Assembly (NCBI RefSeq): GCF_024139115.2
Contig: NC_085139.1
Span: 254,916,067 to 254,980,066 of the forward strand
Direction: 5' to 3'
DNA length: 64,000 bases
Source: Armigeres subalbatus
Taxonomy: Eukaryota > Arthropoda > Insecta > Diptera > Culicidae
Shown here: piece after piece, positions 22,400-31,880 of the stretch
Layout: every line of letters begins with the position of its first letter
Position numbering within the stretch: position 1 is the first letter of the stretch
Made by a program: the position numbers and the translations under genes
The notes under the pieces: model-generated
Told to the model about the DNA's origin: nothing
The model's input: only the letters and a program-made list of their open reading frames with translations
Database searches by the model: none

Positions 22400-23620
22400 G
22401 GTTTGGTAGCGGAGAATCAACTGCCGCTTGAAAACGAGTTGACGATGCTGATGTAGACGAGGAATTCGATCTTGCTCTGCTGGATGACGTCGTTGATTCC
22501 GATTCTGGTCAACTCCTGATCAGGTGGATATAACTTGGTTTCCGGTACAGGTGCTGTTTGAACTGCATTGCGGGCTGCTGAAGGTTTGGATACGCTGTAC
22601 TCATCCATTAAAATGTCAAGCGTTAGCTGTTTACTTGTATGACGTTTCGACTCCTAAGTGTATTTATGTGTGAACAGATCAACTTTTTGTTCTGAACCCA
22701 GATGTTGGACATTACTTGGCCGATACTTTCTACTACCGCACATGGAGCCCAAGCCCACTTGTTGTTGGCGTAGACTTTGGCATAAACATTATCCTGCGGA
22801 AGGAACGATCTACTCCGGCTTTGGTTGCCTAGCTTTGTCGGCGCAGAATAGTTGCGTGGAGCAAGGAGTTCAAGGGATGTTGTGAGCCGACGATTGTACA
22901 TCACCTCCGCAGGTGATCTGCCATCTGAAGTATTTGGGTTTGGAGTAGTTCTGTAGGTCAGTAGAAATGTGTCCAACGCTGTTTCGAGAGAACTTTCTTC
23001 CGCCTGGATTTTCTTAATGACACGCTTGAAAATGTCTACTTGAGAATCTCTCGGCCTGTCCGTTTGATTGTGGGTGGAATGGAGCTGTTGTTATGTGTTC
23101 CATACCATACTCATTTCCAAATGCTCCGAACTCCGCAATCGTAAATTGTGTTCCATTGTCTGACACTATGACCTCTGGCATTCCTTTGTTCGAAAATATG
23201 CTCAGCAGAATCTTAATTGTGGCTTTTGCAGTAATGGACTTGGTTGGAATGATCTCCGGCCACTTACTGTATGCATCCACAATAACTAAGTAGAACTCAC
23301 CCTCCATCATCAGGCCGGCATAATCTACATGTACTCTTTGCCACGGATTACGGATCCACGGTTTTTGGCCACGGTTCTGGTGCTACCTTTGGTGGAGATC
23401 TTGCTACTGAAGCACAACCATGGCAATCTTAGACGTAACTGGTAATTTCTTCATCAAAACCTGGCCAATAGATGAAACATCGCACAATAACCTTCATTCA
23501 CTGGATTCCTGGATGCCCTTTGTGTAGCTGCTTCAGGCACCGCTTTCTGTAGATCGCTGGTATAACTATTTTCCCACTGAACATGATACTGTTTCCGACA
23601 ATGGACAAAGCTTCCTGACG
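22400..23620 (-). pseudogene. Gypsy integrase, broken
   Basis: This is the 3' part of pol. The segment 23014-23310 encodes the DDE catalytic core: a first aspartate in VIVDAYSKWPE, a second in VSDNGTQF and the glutamate in NGQAERF. The next open segment (22623-22976) continues with TYRTTPNPNTSDGRSPAEV, typical of the region following the core in gypsy integrases. The two segments are in different frames, separated by a frameshift near 23000. Upstream (about 23330-23620) the zinc-binding N-terminal domain is suggested but disrupted. Downstream of 22623 the tail decays toward the polypurine tract. In a live element it would insert the cDNA into host chromatin; here it cannot be made intact. Confidence 0.88.
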
Positions 23621-23660
23621 ATCGTAGTAGCACAATATTTAAATCATGCTGCTTGATATC

Positions 23661-23725
23661 TGGGAATCGAACTCATGACCATTCGCTTATAAGGCGAACG
23701 TATAGCCAACTACGCTACGGTCCCC
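23661..23725 (-). mobile_element. Truncated tRNA-derived SINE inside the gypsy element
   Basis: On the minus strand it reads GGGGACCGTAGCGTAGTTGG, then an anticodon arm TTCGCCTTATAAGCGAA and a B box GTTCGATTCCCAG. It matches the head of the SINE at 18304-18681 with a few changes. Only the tRNA-like head remains. It lies between the RNase H and integrase relics. Confidence 0.7.
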
Positions 23726-23732
23726 ACTATGG

Positions 23733-23890
23733 TATACCCTTCTTAGATCCGAAAATCCGTAGAAGTGGAGCGTGGTCTGTTTGCAATCGAAAACGTCTTC
23801 CGAAGATGTACTTGTGGAATTGGGTGACTGCAAACACAATCGCTTATCCTTCACGGTCCGGCTGGGAATATTTCTGATCTGCGGATGTTG
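23733..23890 (-). pseudogene. Gypsy RNase H fragment
   Basis: The minus-strand translation contains SQPDREG, a stop, AIVFAVTQFHKYIFGRRF, then TDHAPLLRIFGSKKGIP. This is the conserved RNase H stretch of Ty3/gypsy pol, including the aspartate of TDHAPL. There is an in-frame stop. It follows directly after the protease with no reverse transcriptase between, so the join near 23890-23905 marks an internal deletion. Confidence 0.8.
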
Positions 23891-23896
23891 GCGATT

Positions 23897-24121
23897 TCAA
23901 AGCAAGGGTTTACCAATTCTCTCCCAAAATTGCTTCGATACGATGGTGATGTCTGATGCCGTGTCCAACTGAAGCTGAACTGGACCATCGTTCAGCTTCA
24001 CCCACACCAAAAGACGCTCTCCTTGTACACTGTTGACGGATACAATGGTTTTGGTAGAAAAAGACTTATTGAATGGTTTTTGCCCCTTCGCTGTTCTTCT
24101 GGCACTAGAGTAGTATCTCAA
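23897..24121 (-). pseudogene. Gypsy aspartic protease
   Basis: The frame contains the active-site motif QLDTASDITIVS, with alanine in the position often occupied by glycine, followed by KQFWERIGKP, the usual shape of gypsy retropepsins. Upstream are basic residues typical of the linker after the gag zinc knuckle. It ends at a stop just before the RT deletion. The role in a live element would be polyprotein cleavage. Confidence 0.85.
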
Positions 24122-24429
24122 CGCTTAAGAAAACTACATTCTCTCGCGTAGTGCATCCCTCCCCAATTCCAGCAAGGTGATCCAGCAAGGACCACTCTTC
24201 TTTGGTTGTTTTTGTTGCTGACTACGATGTCCCTCGAACGGTTTCCTGTACACTTTTCTTCGATGCTGGTTCCGTTCAATGATGGCTTGAACAGCAGATG
24301 CCGACGGATTATCGATCATTGCCGTGTCATTCTTGAGGTTGATTAACCATTGACATTCCTCGATAAGCAAATCCAAAGTGACACAGTTGTTGTTTTCTAT
24401 CTTTTTCAACAACCGTAAACGCACCTCAG
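24122..24429 (-). pseudogene. Gypsy gag C-terminal part with damaged CCHC knuckle
   Basis: The open segment encodes a predicted helical gag region (NNNCVTLDLLIEECQWLINL) and a basic stretch before the knuckle. In the alternative frame the knuckle reads CWNWGGMHYAREC: Cys, then Trp where the second Cys belongs, then His and the final Cys in correct spacing. A CCTTGCTGGA duplication (24177-24200 region) shifts the frame just before it. The segment is separated from the rest of gag by the Feilai SINE. Confidence 0.75.
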
Positions 24430-24729
24430 ATGGGGCCCTCCTTAGCCGTGCGGTAAGACGCGCGGCTACAAAGCAAGACCATGCTGAGGGTGGCTGGGTT
24501 CGATTCCCGGTGCCGGTCTAGGCAATTTTCGGATTGGAAATTGTCTCGACTTCCCTGGGCATAAAAGTATCATCGTGTTAGCCTCATGATATACGAATGC
24601 AAAAATGGTAACCTGGCTTAGAAACCTCGCAGCTAATAACAGTGGAAGTGCTTAAAGAACACTAAGCTGCGAGGCGGCTCTGTCCCAGTGTGGGGATGTA
24701 ATGCCATTAAGAAGAAGAAGAAGAAGGAT
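24430..24729 (+). mobile_element. Feilai-type SINE, full length
   Basis: It begins TGGGGCCCTCCTTAGCCGTG and carries a tRNA-like head with B box GGTTCGATTCCCGG, then AGGCAATTTTCGGATTGG, CATAAAAGTATCATCGTG, AAACCTCGCAG, AAGCTGCGAGGCGGCTC and CAGTGTGGGGATGTAATGCC, ending in AAGAAGAAGAAG. A 10-bp duplication, CGCACCTCAG, flanks it (24420-24429 and 24730-24739). I recognise this as the Feilai family known from Aedes mosquitoes, which is the strongest clue to the organism. It splits the gag frame of the gypsy element between a glutamate-valine-arginine and a leucine-arginine-leucine. Confidence 0.93.
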
Positions 24730-24739
24730 CGCACCTCAG

Positions 24740-25514
24740 CATCGCGCTCAGTTTTGAGCCCACAAGCAGACATCAAACATTTAAATAGGGCCACTGACAT
24801 TTTGGCCAACTCAAACTCCACACAAATCTTGTTTACACGGTAGGCATACGTGACGAAATCCTCTGCGGGCTATTTTACTAATGTGAGTGTTGAAAAATGT
24901 TTCTACACTGCTGACTCCTTGGTGCCAAAAAGACACCGTAGCTTCTTTACCGTTTCCAGGAACAAAAAATCCTTTGGTGTGTTCGGCAGGATATAGCTGA
25001 CGTAGCGATAATGCTCCTGAGTTCCTAGCCGTCGAAGAAGCAATCGCACCTTTGCACTGTCGTCGATTCGTTCCGCGTCCTTCGCGAATAGATCCTCATA
25101 CTTGACGTACCATGATCCAAATGTGGAATGAGCTTCTGGGTCGTAAACAAACTCTTTGATGTTCGCAACCAACGAGTTCAAGATGACCTCTGGATTGGGA
25201 GGAACACTCACTTGGATGGATTGCATTGCGTTTCGAAAAATCGCTTCTTGTTGCTGAAGAACCTCTTGTTGTTGTTGAGATTCACGCTGCTGCTGAAGAA
25301 GTTGGTTCTTTATGGCTTGCTGATGCTGCAGTTGTGTTGAGTCAAGGTGCGGTTGGTTGATGGAAGGCAGATGCTGTTGCTGCGGTTGATGTGGAGGAAG
25401 CTGCTGTTGTAGTAGTGAAGGATACTGCTGACCACCTTGCTGATGGTGATGATGCCCGTTCTGATTATGTCCGGGTAGATTGACTCCCGAAGCATGCTGC
25501 TATGAACCCTCCAT
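24740..25514 (-). pseudogene. Gypsy gag N-terminal part
   Basis: The probable start is the ATG at 25514 (minus strand). A stop lies at codon 5. The frame is then glutamine-, proline- and histidine-rich for about 90 codons (25240-25500) and enters a globular gag domain (24903-25226) with segments such as VPPNPEVILNSLVANIKEF and FGSWYVKYEDLF. It continues through RVNKICVEFELAKMSVAL (about 24780-24845) to the Feilai insertion. It packages RNA in a live element. The stop and later interruptions make it a relic. Confidence 0.8.
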
Positions 25515-25556
25515 TACGCTATGTGCACGCTTTCTCCTTTTCTTCGGCGGCGTCGT

Positions 25557-26908
25557 AAATCTGTGTCAAAAGGTCGAAGGACAAAAGGTCGAAGGGTCAA
25601 AAGGACGAATATGTGTCATAACGTCGAAGGACAAAAAGGCGAAAGAACAAAAAGACAAGAAATGAGATGGGAGTTGTGAGTAGTGATAAGTGAGATGCAA
25701 GATGAAAGTAGTGAGCATAGATAAATAAGAAGTGAGAAGGGAAAAGGGAAAAGTGAGAAATGCGATGTGAGAAGTGAGGAACGGAGAAGTAAGAAGTGAG
25801 ATGTAAATAAGAAGTGAAAAGGAAGAAAGGAGGAATCATATATAGTAAGAAAGAGAAAGGAAGAAAGAAAAAGAACAGGAGAGGAAAAAAGAACAAAGAA
25901 AGAAAGAAGAAGGAAGAAGAAAGTAAGGTGATGAACTTATTTACAATAAAAAATCACGTTAATAAAGAAAAAGAAGAAAGTAAGAAAGAAGGAAGAAAAA
26001 AGGAAAACAGAAGAAGAAAGAAATAAGGAAGGAAGGAGAGAAGACACAATGAAGTAAAACAAAATAAAGAAGGAGGAAGTAAGTAACAGGAAAAGAGATG
26101 AAAGATGGAAGAAATGAGGAACAAAGAAGAGAGAAATAAGGAAGAAAGAAGAAAAATGGAAGAAATAAGCAAAACAAAGAGAAAATAAATAAGGAAGAAA
26201 GAAGAAAGAAAGAAGGAAGAAATAAGGATGAAAGAAGGAAGAGAGAAGAAAAGAAGGAAGAAAGAAAAAAGCAAGTAAAAAGAAAAACAAGAAACGAGAA
26301 GGAAGAAGAAAGAAGAAAGAAAGAGAGAAAGAAAAGAGAAGAAAGTAGGAAGAAAGGAGGAAAAAAGAAGAAAGAAAGAAGGAAAAAGGAGGAAGAAAGA
26401 AGGCGGAAAAAAGAATAAAAGCGAAAGAAAGAAAGAAGGAAGGAAGGAAGAAAAAGAAAGAAAAAAGGGAAGAGAGGAAGAAAAAAGGATAAAAGAGGGA
26501 AGAAAAAAGGAAGAGAGAAGAAAAACAGGAAGAAAAAAAGGAGGAGAAAGAAAGAAGAAAGAAAGAAGAAATAAGAAAGAAATAAAGAAGGAAAAAAGAA
26601 GGAAGAAAAAAGGTGGAAATAAGGAAGAAAGATGAAGGAAAGAAGGAAGAAAAAAGGAAAAAAATTGAAAAAGTTAGAAGATGAAATATGGAAGGAAGAA
26701 GGAAGAAAGAAGGAAAAGAATTGAAGGAAGGAAACATATGAAGTAAGAAGGAAAAAGGAAGACGGAAGAGAATAGAAGAAAAAAGAAGAAGAAATAAGAA
26801 AGAAGGAAGAAAAAGAAAGACTTTTCGTCCTTTCGACCTTTTGACACAATTTTTTGTTTCGACCTTTGTCCCTTCAACCTTTTGACCTTCGACCTTTTGT
26901 CCTACAAC
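25557..26908. mobile_element. Foldback-like element with GGTCGAAGGACAAAA termini, nested in the gypsy leader
   Basis: The left end holds CAAAAGGTCGAAGGACAAAA and further GTCGAAGG copies to about 25635. The right end (26822-26905) holds the inverse: CGTCCTTTCGACCTTTTGAC and ACCTTCGACCTTTTGTCC. A 9-bp direct repeat, CGGCGTCGT, flanks it (25548-25556 and 26909-26917), consistent with target duplication; 9 bp is the size seen for Drosophila FB elements. The middle is 1.2 kb of purine-only microsatellite. It sits between the gypsy 5' LTR and gag, so it is younger than the retrotransposon. Confidence 0.7.
25640..26815. repeat. Purine-only microsatellite (GAA/GGAA/AAAG), about 1.2 kb
   Basis: The plus strand is almost entirely A and G, built from GAAGAAAGAAGG-type units, with occasional T only at the edges and near 25928-25965. 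On the minus strand it gives long F, S and L rich open frames (25937-26849) that are repeat artefacts. Mirror symmetry makes triplex formation possible. Confidence 0.95.
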
Positions 26909-26974
26909 CGGCGTCGTTGTTGTGGAATAATTGTTTTCACTTCGCGAAACCGACGTAATTGAAATACATTACTT

Positions 26975-26990
26975 CCGCACTCGTCGCCAC
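26975..26990 (-). promoter_or_regulatory. Primer-binding site region
   Basis: Directly after the 5' LTR terminus CAACA, the minus strand reads GTGGCGACGAGTGCGG. TGGCGAC immediately behind the LTR is common in Ty3/gypsy elements and is where the tRNA primer anneals. I cannot name the tRNA. Confidence 0.6.
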
Positions 26991-27225
26991 TGTTGTGGTG
27001 TTCAAAGGGGGTAACTAAAAGCGTAGGATTTGTTTTTTTAAAACTTAAATATAATCTGCTTCTAAAAAATGATTGTATAATGTACATCACATTTCTCTAT
27101 TCAAACTGAATACAAGCATAGCACTACGATGAACAATCCACACGTTGACGTCAGCGGGTGCCAGTCGAGGCTGCCAGCAGTAAGTCTGATGGTTGTTTTG
27201 CTAGGGTTGTCATTTGTAGCCAACA
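26991..27225 (-). repeat. 5' LTR of the gypsy element
   Basis: It is 235 bp, starts (minus strand) TGTTGGCTACAAATGAC and ends ACACCACAACA. It is homologous to 22134-22322 along its length and retains a segment that the other LTR has lost. The adjacent ATATC (27226-27230) completes the target duplication. Confidence 0.9.
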
Positions 27226-27230
27226 ATATC

Positions 27231-27673
27231 TATTGCACATTTGAAAAAAATTGATTGCGATGAATCTTCTTCAAATTACATACTAGTAAGAAAATTTCAT
27301 TCTTCTGGTTTTATCGCCGTAGCTGACTTTTAGTTGATACTAACAGATACTTTTGTGGTAGCGGATTTGATATTTTATACGAGAAAAATCTTCACACCAC
27401 AATATGTTTTCAGCATGGTTTGCAGAACATATATTGAGCTGTTTTCCAAATGATCTCATGGCGTCCGATTCTGAGATTTTGAATTATTATTGGTTGGTTA
27501 TTGTTCACTACAAACAGTAACGATTCCTTAAACTAATTCAATTGGTTCAAGGACTTCAAATATGGTAAATATATGCGCGTAAATGCATGGAAGAAATAGA
27601 TTTTGTTTAGCTTAATTGACTTCAAATTAATGATTTCGTGTGTGTTACTTCTACGTGAAGTTAAACGATTTAC
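27231..27673. other. AT-rich spacer
   Basis: Nothing recognisable is seen between the gypsy element and the inverted repeat. Confidence 0.5.
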
Positions 27674-28278
27674 AATGATATGGAAATGCTAATATCATCT
27701 TCCAAACTTGGACGTACATGTTCATGATAGCATTAGAGGCGAAAGTATAGAATTGATAGTTCCGTTAGGATACGGCAGGCATGAAGAATGTTTTTATAGA
27801 AGTCGATTTGAAAGCGAGCGGAGGGCAATATTTGTGATGGCAGCAGTGCCTTTCTCTGCTTTGTTCTCTCCGAGGCAGCCAAGTTGGTTGCGACGAGACG
27901 GACGCAATGAGAAAACAGAACTGTGCAATAAAAATCCTATTCGACTAAATGCTGATGTCATATTAGAAATTTGGAGACAGTACTCGTCGATAGCAAATCC
28001 TTCCGCACGCGATGGCATATGAGCCAGTGGAGATATATCAGCTTCCACACTGATATTCTTCCCTCCCCCTTCATACGGGAGCTTGGCAGAAAGAAGGTCG
28101 TGCGATATGTGCCATCACAAATATTGCCCTCCGCTCGCTTTCAAATCGACTTCTATAAAAACATTCTTCATGCCTGCCGTATCCTAACGGAACTATCAAT
28201 TCTATACTTTCGCCTCTAATGCTATCATGAACATGTACGTCCAAGTTTGGAAGATGATATTAGCATTTCCATATCATT
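27674..28278. repeat. Perfect 169-bp inverted repeat with 267-bp spacer
   Basis: The arms are 27674-27842 and 28110-28278. I read them as identical reverse complements over all 169 bases, from AATGATATGG outward to GTGATGGCA inward. The spacer is single copy. Two short frames cross arm and spacer on opposite strands (27708-28022 plus, 27794-28048 minus) and are not otherwise supported. No target duplication or transposon terminus was evident. A transcript through it would fold into a long perfect hairpin. Confidence 0.95.
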
Positions 28279-29227
28279 AATTGACTTTGATAATTCTATT
28301 TCCTATTTGGGCAGTCAAAATATCGAAATCTCCCAATTCTGTGTCATTGAACAGATAAAAAGTGAGAATTCGAGACTCCACTGATTATAATTTGTCGTGT
28401 CAAATAACAACAAACATGTTTTTGAAGCCAGGTGAGCTTGCCAGAGTCCAGAAGTTTTGAATAGAAATCGAATAAATCAGAATTCTGTACTATTTATTTA
28501 CCGTGTTTCCAGATCTCCGATCAACTGAATTTTATTGAAATCTTTTATTTATCAACTAAAAATCTTGACTTTGTTTAATATTTTAAGTAGCGTAAAGCAA
28601 ATAAAAAAGCAATTTGAATTTTTGCCAATTCCTAACTTGTATTGAAAGTTTCCTTATTTCAGAGCAGTGTATAACAACATTTTTTGACCTCAAATTCAAC
28701 ATTTAGTTCGTTTCAACCTGCGGAGAAATTGATGAATTTGCTATTTTCTTAGCCCGGGCTAATACCATCAAAGTTGTTTGCTGTTGGCCTACGTAACATG
28801 ACCATATGAGCATAATGACCGTGCATTTCGTAGTTGCTACTCCGCGATTGATCAGAACAATCGCAATTGTATGGATGAATGATGCATGGGATTTGCTCTC
28901 CAACCTGAATGTACACAGTCCAAGAGCTCTAGTAGTTTAAAAGGTCGATAACGGCGCTGGCCACGTCCTCACGGTTATCGGGAATGGGAAGGAATTGATG
29001 ATACAATCACTCGCCCACTGCAAGCCTAGAACACCTCTGCACTCGCCACGAGTTCATGCGGAATTTTTATTGGAATCTGGTGGTTAGGTTCTATGGCAGA
29101 GGTTCGTCTTGGTTAACGGGTTGGTAATGTGATAGTAATGAAAGGATGGAGATATATTTGAATTGAATGCCGAAACGAGCTTTTTCGCTCATCTCGAATT
29201 CTAATAGTTACCTGCTAGAACTAGTCA
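28279..29227. other. Spacer, nothing recognised
   Basis: AT-rich with a slightly GC-richer patch at 28930-29110. No gene or repeat is recognised. Confidence 0.45.
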
Positions 29228-29640
29228 AAGTAGAAGATGGAAACGGTATGGACTCCATTTCCAGTTCTAGCGATTGCTAGAACATGATAAGTAGTATAAG
29301 GAAAGATACAAAGTATTATTATTATTATCGTCTTTATTTAAGAGGTTTTCAGCCCTCGGCTGGCTCACCTCTGGAAAAATACAAAGTAGGAGAATGGAGC
29401 GGGCCTGGAATTGAACCCACGTCCTTCTGTGTGTTGTTGTTTTGTTGTTGGGTACAGTTTCAGAATTGAAACCTGTAAAAAAATATTAAAAATGTCGGAA
29501 AACAGGATGTTATAGCGGACGAGACATTGATGATTTATCACGTTTGGATGTTCAGTTAAATAAAAATTTGAAATTGGTCCAAAACTCAATCACCGATTAT
29601 TTTAAATAAAATTTCTGTATCAGATTGAAACGGTGGTGTG
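29228..29640 (-). repeat. Cluster of retroposon ends and a dispersed repeat
   Basis: 29228-29281 is an inverted relative of 17965-18080. 29318-29395 is, on the minus strand, a retroposon 3' end: CCAGCCGAGGGCTGAAAACC, then TTAAATAAAGACGATAATAA. 29480-29630 matches the dispersed repeat at about 21320-21730 (AAAATGTCGGAAAACAGGATG, here written as AAAATGTCGG then AAAACAGGATG). Three repeat families therefore meet here. Confidence 0.55.
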
Positions 29641-30429
29641 GCAATGTGGCATGGATTACATACACTAGCATAATAAATCTCCAATAGTTAATTGAAGGCA
29701 AAACCTTCCTGTGTTAATTGGATTTCACTTTCTCCGTCGTTGTCGTCGATGGTGTTGAGAATAACTATACTAAAGTAGTGAATACAACAAACCACAACGA
29801 ATTGCACTGTTCTACTGCCCATATCTCCCTCCCGTACTCGCCGTCACCCGAAACCATTTCATTAGAATTTGTCCGCATGGTGTTGCTGCCCTTCGAAGGA
29901 TTTCCCCCACGTCTCCGTTCTACAGCGCTACAGACGAGTGCTCCTTCTTTTGTCCCATCCAAGATTCGCACACTTTACGGCAGTGGCACTTTAATTTGGC
30001 TCGCTGGCTAGCTTGCCGATTCGTACCTATTTATTCTATTTATTGTACTCCCAACACTATACCCGTCGGAGTGGTGTTCTATATCCCTCTTAATCGAATG
30101 ACGACGACGACGACTACTTAGTGACTGACATTCCGCCACCACAGACATCGTCGTCATTGTTGTCGATGTCGTGTCAGGCCTTTAGTTGGCAGTGATTTGC
30201 GGTCGCGTCAAGTGTGGGATCCCGTCCCTATCCCAGCTGACCGACCGGTTGTGTCCGTTGGGGGTCAGGATTTTCATGGATTAGCGGTTAACCGAGAGAA
30301 CCTGGGTTCCATTGGGTCCATTATGCAGTGGTACATCATCGGCTGGTGCTGTATCCGATTGTTTGTTCGATTAAAACCAATAACTCAGATCTAACGACCG
30401 ACTTCTATGTTTTTCAATCCCGTTTACAG
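29641..30429. other. Single-copy stretch upstream of the RS-rich exon
   Basis: Composition is more balanced than the flanks, with a GACGACGACGACGAC run near 30102. No repeat is recognised. It ends in a pyrimidine-containing stretch and TTTACAG, the splice acceptor of the next feature, so it is probably intron or an upstream untranslated exon of that gene. Confidence 0.35.
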
Positions 30430-30601
30430 CTTCGATGGCTCATCGCGCCGACGGAGGGAACGCTCGAAACGCTCGCACCACCGCCGCAGTCCGGACTCGA
30501 GCCGCCGACGGAACCGGGACCGGCACCGGGAGGACAAATCCTCGCGCCGCCACCACAAGGATCGGGATCGTAAAGAGAGGGAAGATAGGACGCCAGTTAA
30601 G
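30430..30601 (+). CDS. Probable internal exon encoding an arginine/serine-rich segment
   Basis: An acceptor (CCCGTTTACAG) precedes 30430 and a donor (AAG then GTAAAATATT) follows 30601. The exon is 172 bp; its first base completes a codon and 57 codons follow, ending in phase 0. The translation starts FDGSSRRRRERSKRSHHRR, continues with RRRNRDRHREDKSSRRHHK and ends REDRTPVK. GC-rich third positions contrast with the AT-rich surroundings. Alternating R with S, D, E and H is typical of RS or RD domains in splicing and nuclear-speckle proteins, which mediate protein contacts and are phosphorylated by SR kinases. I cannot name the gene. The neighbouring exons are not identified, and the introns hold transposon debris. 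An overlapping frame (30328-30573) is a shadow. Confidence 0.6.
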
Positions 30602-30654
30602 GTAAAATATTTCCATTTTTTACACCCTACAATATGCGAATGCGTCTCGCGCAG

Positions 30655-30850
30655 TCCGTACAGGGCGGGGTAGCGAGCGCGCGGGTCGGGCGTCCGCAAG
30701 GGATTGATCCGCAACCCTCCAGCATGGAGGGCACGGTGCGGGTTGATCCTTCCGGAGCTGAGACACGCTGCTGCGGAGGATCGGCCCGGGTTTAACCGGG
30801 GAGAACTCGCAGTGAAACAGCTACCACGCCGTGAACGGGTCTAGAGAAGA
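30655..30850. other. Short very GC-rich islet
   Basis: Immediately downstream of the RS-rich exon, about 190 bp is strongly GC-rich (AGCGAGCGCGCGGGTCGGGC; GGGTTTAACCGGGG) between AT-rich DNA. There is no coding frame of note. It may be the end of an unrecognised transposable element, or an intronic regulatory site. Confidence 0.4.
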
Positions 30851-31759
30851 ATATTGTAGTTAAACATTACAACAAGTACAATAATTGTGGCAACTTGGTG
30901 GTTATCAACGCGGAGCGGATTAATTAAAACGGATTCCGATAGTAACAAACAAGGGTTAGAAGAGACGATCACTAATTAATTATTGCTGAATGTATTGAAT
31001 TTATTTTGAATCATAAGGTTCAACATCGGGATGAAAATGAGCTGTTCCCAAGAATATTTTTTTTTATTTTTATACTTGCCTTATTTGACTATTTGACTAT
31101 TCCACTATTTGACATTATTTTGTTCGCCTTTTCTTTACTTTCAAACCATATTTTTCCTTTTGTTGAGATCATTTTATTATGAGAATTTATTTACCTATTT
31201 AGTTTTGCTTTATTTATATTTTTTTTATTTATGATTTTTTGGCATAGTGGTGGTTTTGATTGTATACAAACAATGACAAGTATGCGTGGAATAAATAAGT
31301 ATAATGTGACTAATTAAATGCACAAGAAAATCACCAACACTGCAATTTATTTCATGATCGTCATTTAATTTTTATCATACCTTATCATTTGCTTTCTATA
31401 TTTTTTAGAAACAAATATACTTTTCGATCTTCGAATTTGTTTGAAAAAAAAACTTGCTTCAATGTTCTGATGCCAAAATCTATCTTCTTTCGAGAAAAAT
31501 TGAAACCAATTCACACCCTATCAGCTAAACAATGCCATCTATTTTCCGGGAGCGCCAACTCGATAATCTGCATGCAAGTTTATTTTTACTAAACATTACG
31601 CTCAATTAGGTACAAGTTTTGAGTGAAATTCATTCTCCCACGCAAGCGCACCGTTGCCCCCAGTATCAAAATATGTTACTAAAAATAACCTTTTTTTGCG
31701 ATTAGTTCATGTGAGTCTGCTCTCCGCTTCTCTTGATAATCGCGCTTTGTTTTGGTTAG
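30851..31759. other. AT-rich spacer or intron
   Basis: No gene or repeat is recognised. A run of T-rich sequence ends at the possible splice acceptor described next. Confidence 0.4.
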
Positions 31760-31880
31760 AGCAGCAAATGGAAAAGAAATTGCATCTGCAGCACAGCACA
31801 GGTCCTACCTGCCGGCGCGGCGCGGCGCCATCGTCGAAGACCCCGCGAGAAGACGATAATCCTCTCGACTTCAAACTGTG
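31760..31880 (+). CDS. Possible internal exon
   Basis: TTTGTTTTGGTTAG precedes 31760 as a plausible acceptor, and CTGTG followed by GTGAGCAC after 31880 is a strong donor. The open frame reads EQQMEKKLHLQHSTGP, then PSSKTPREDDNPLDFKL. That frame needs a phase-1 upstream exon, whereas the RS-rich exon at 30430-30601 ends in phase 0, so the two are not directly joined as drawn. GC content is high (GGCGCGGCGCGGCGCC near 31815). Function unknown; it may be chance. Confidence 0.25.

Larger units (their letters stand above)
22134..27225 (-). mobile_element. Ty3/gypsy LTR retrotransposon, decayed, RT deleted
   Basis: The element lies on the minus strand between LTRs at 26991-27225 (5') and 22134-22322 (3') and is flanked by a perfect 5-bp duplication, ATATC (22129-22133 and 27226-27230). 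LTR ends are TGTTGG...CAACA. Order on the minus strand is 5' LTR, primer-site region, gag with a glutamine-rich start, CCHC-like knuckle, aspartic protease, RNase H, integrase, polypurine tract, 3' LTR. The reverse transcriptase between protease and RNase H is missing. Three later insertions are nested inside: a foldback-like element (25557-26908), a Feilai SINE (24430-24729) and a SINE fragment (23661-23725). Stops, frameshifts and LTR divergence show an old, immobile copy. Confidence 0.92.

Noticed and set aside
25937..26849. Phenylalanine/serine/leucine-rich minus-strand frames as membrane proteins
   Set aside because: They are the antisense of a purine-only microsatellite; hydrophobic composition follows from poly-pyrimidine codons.
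27708..28022. 104-codon ORF across the inverted repeat as a gene
   Set aside because: It runs from one arm into the spacer with no motif or splice signal, and a minus-strand frame of similar size overlaps it.
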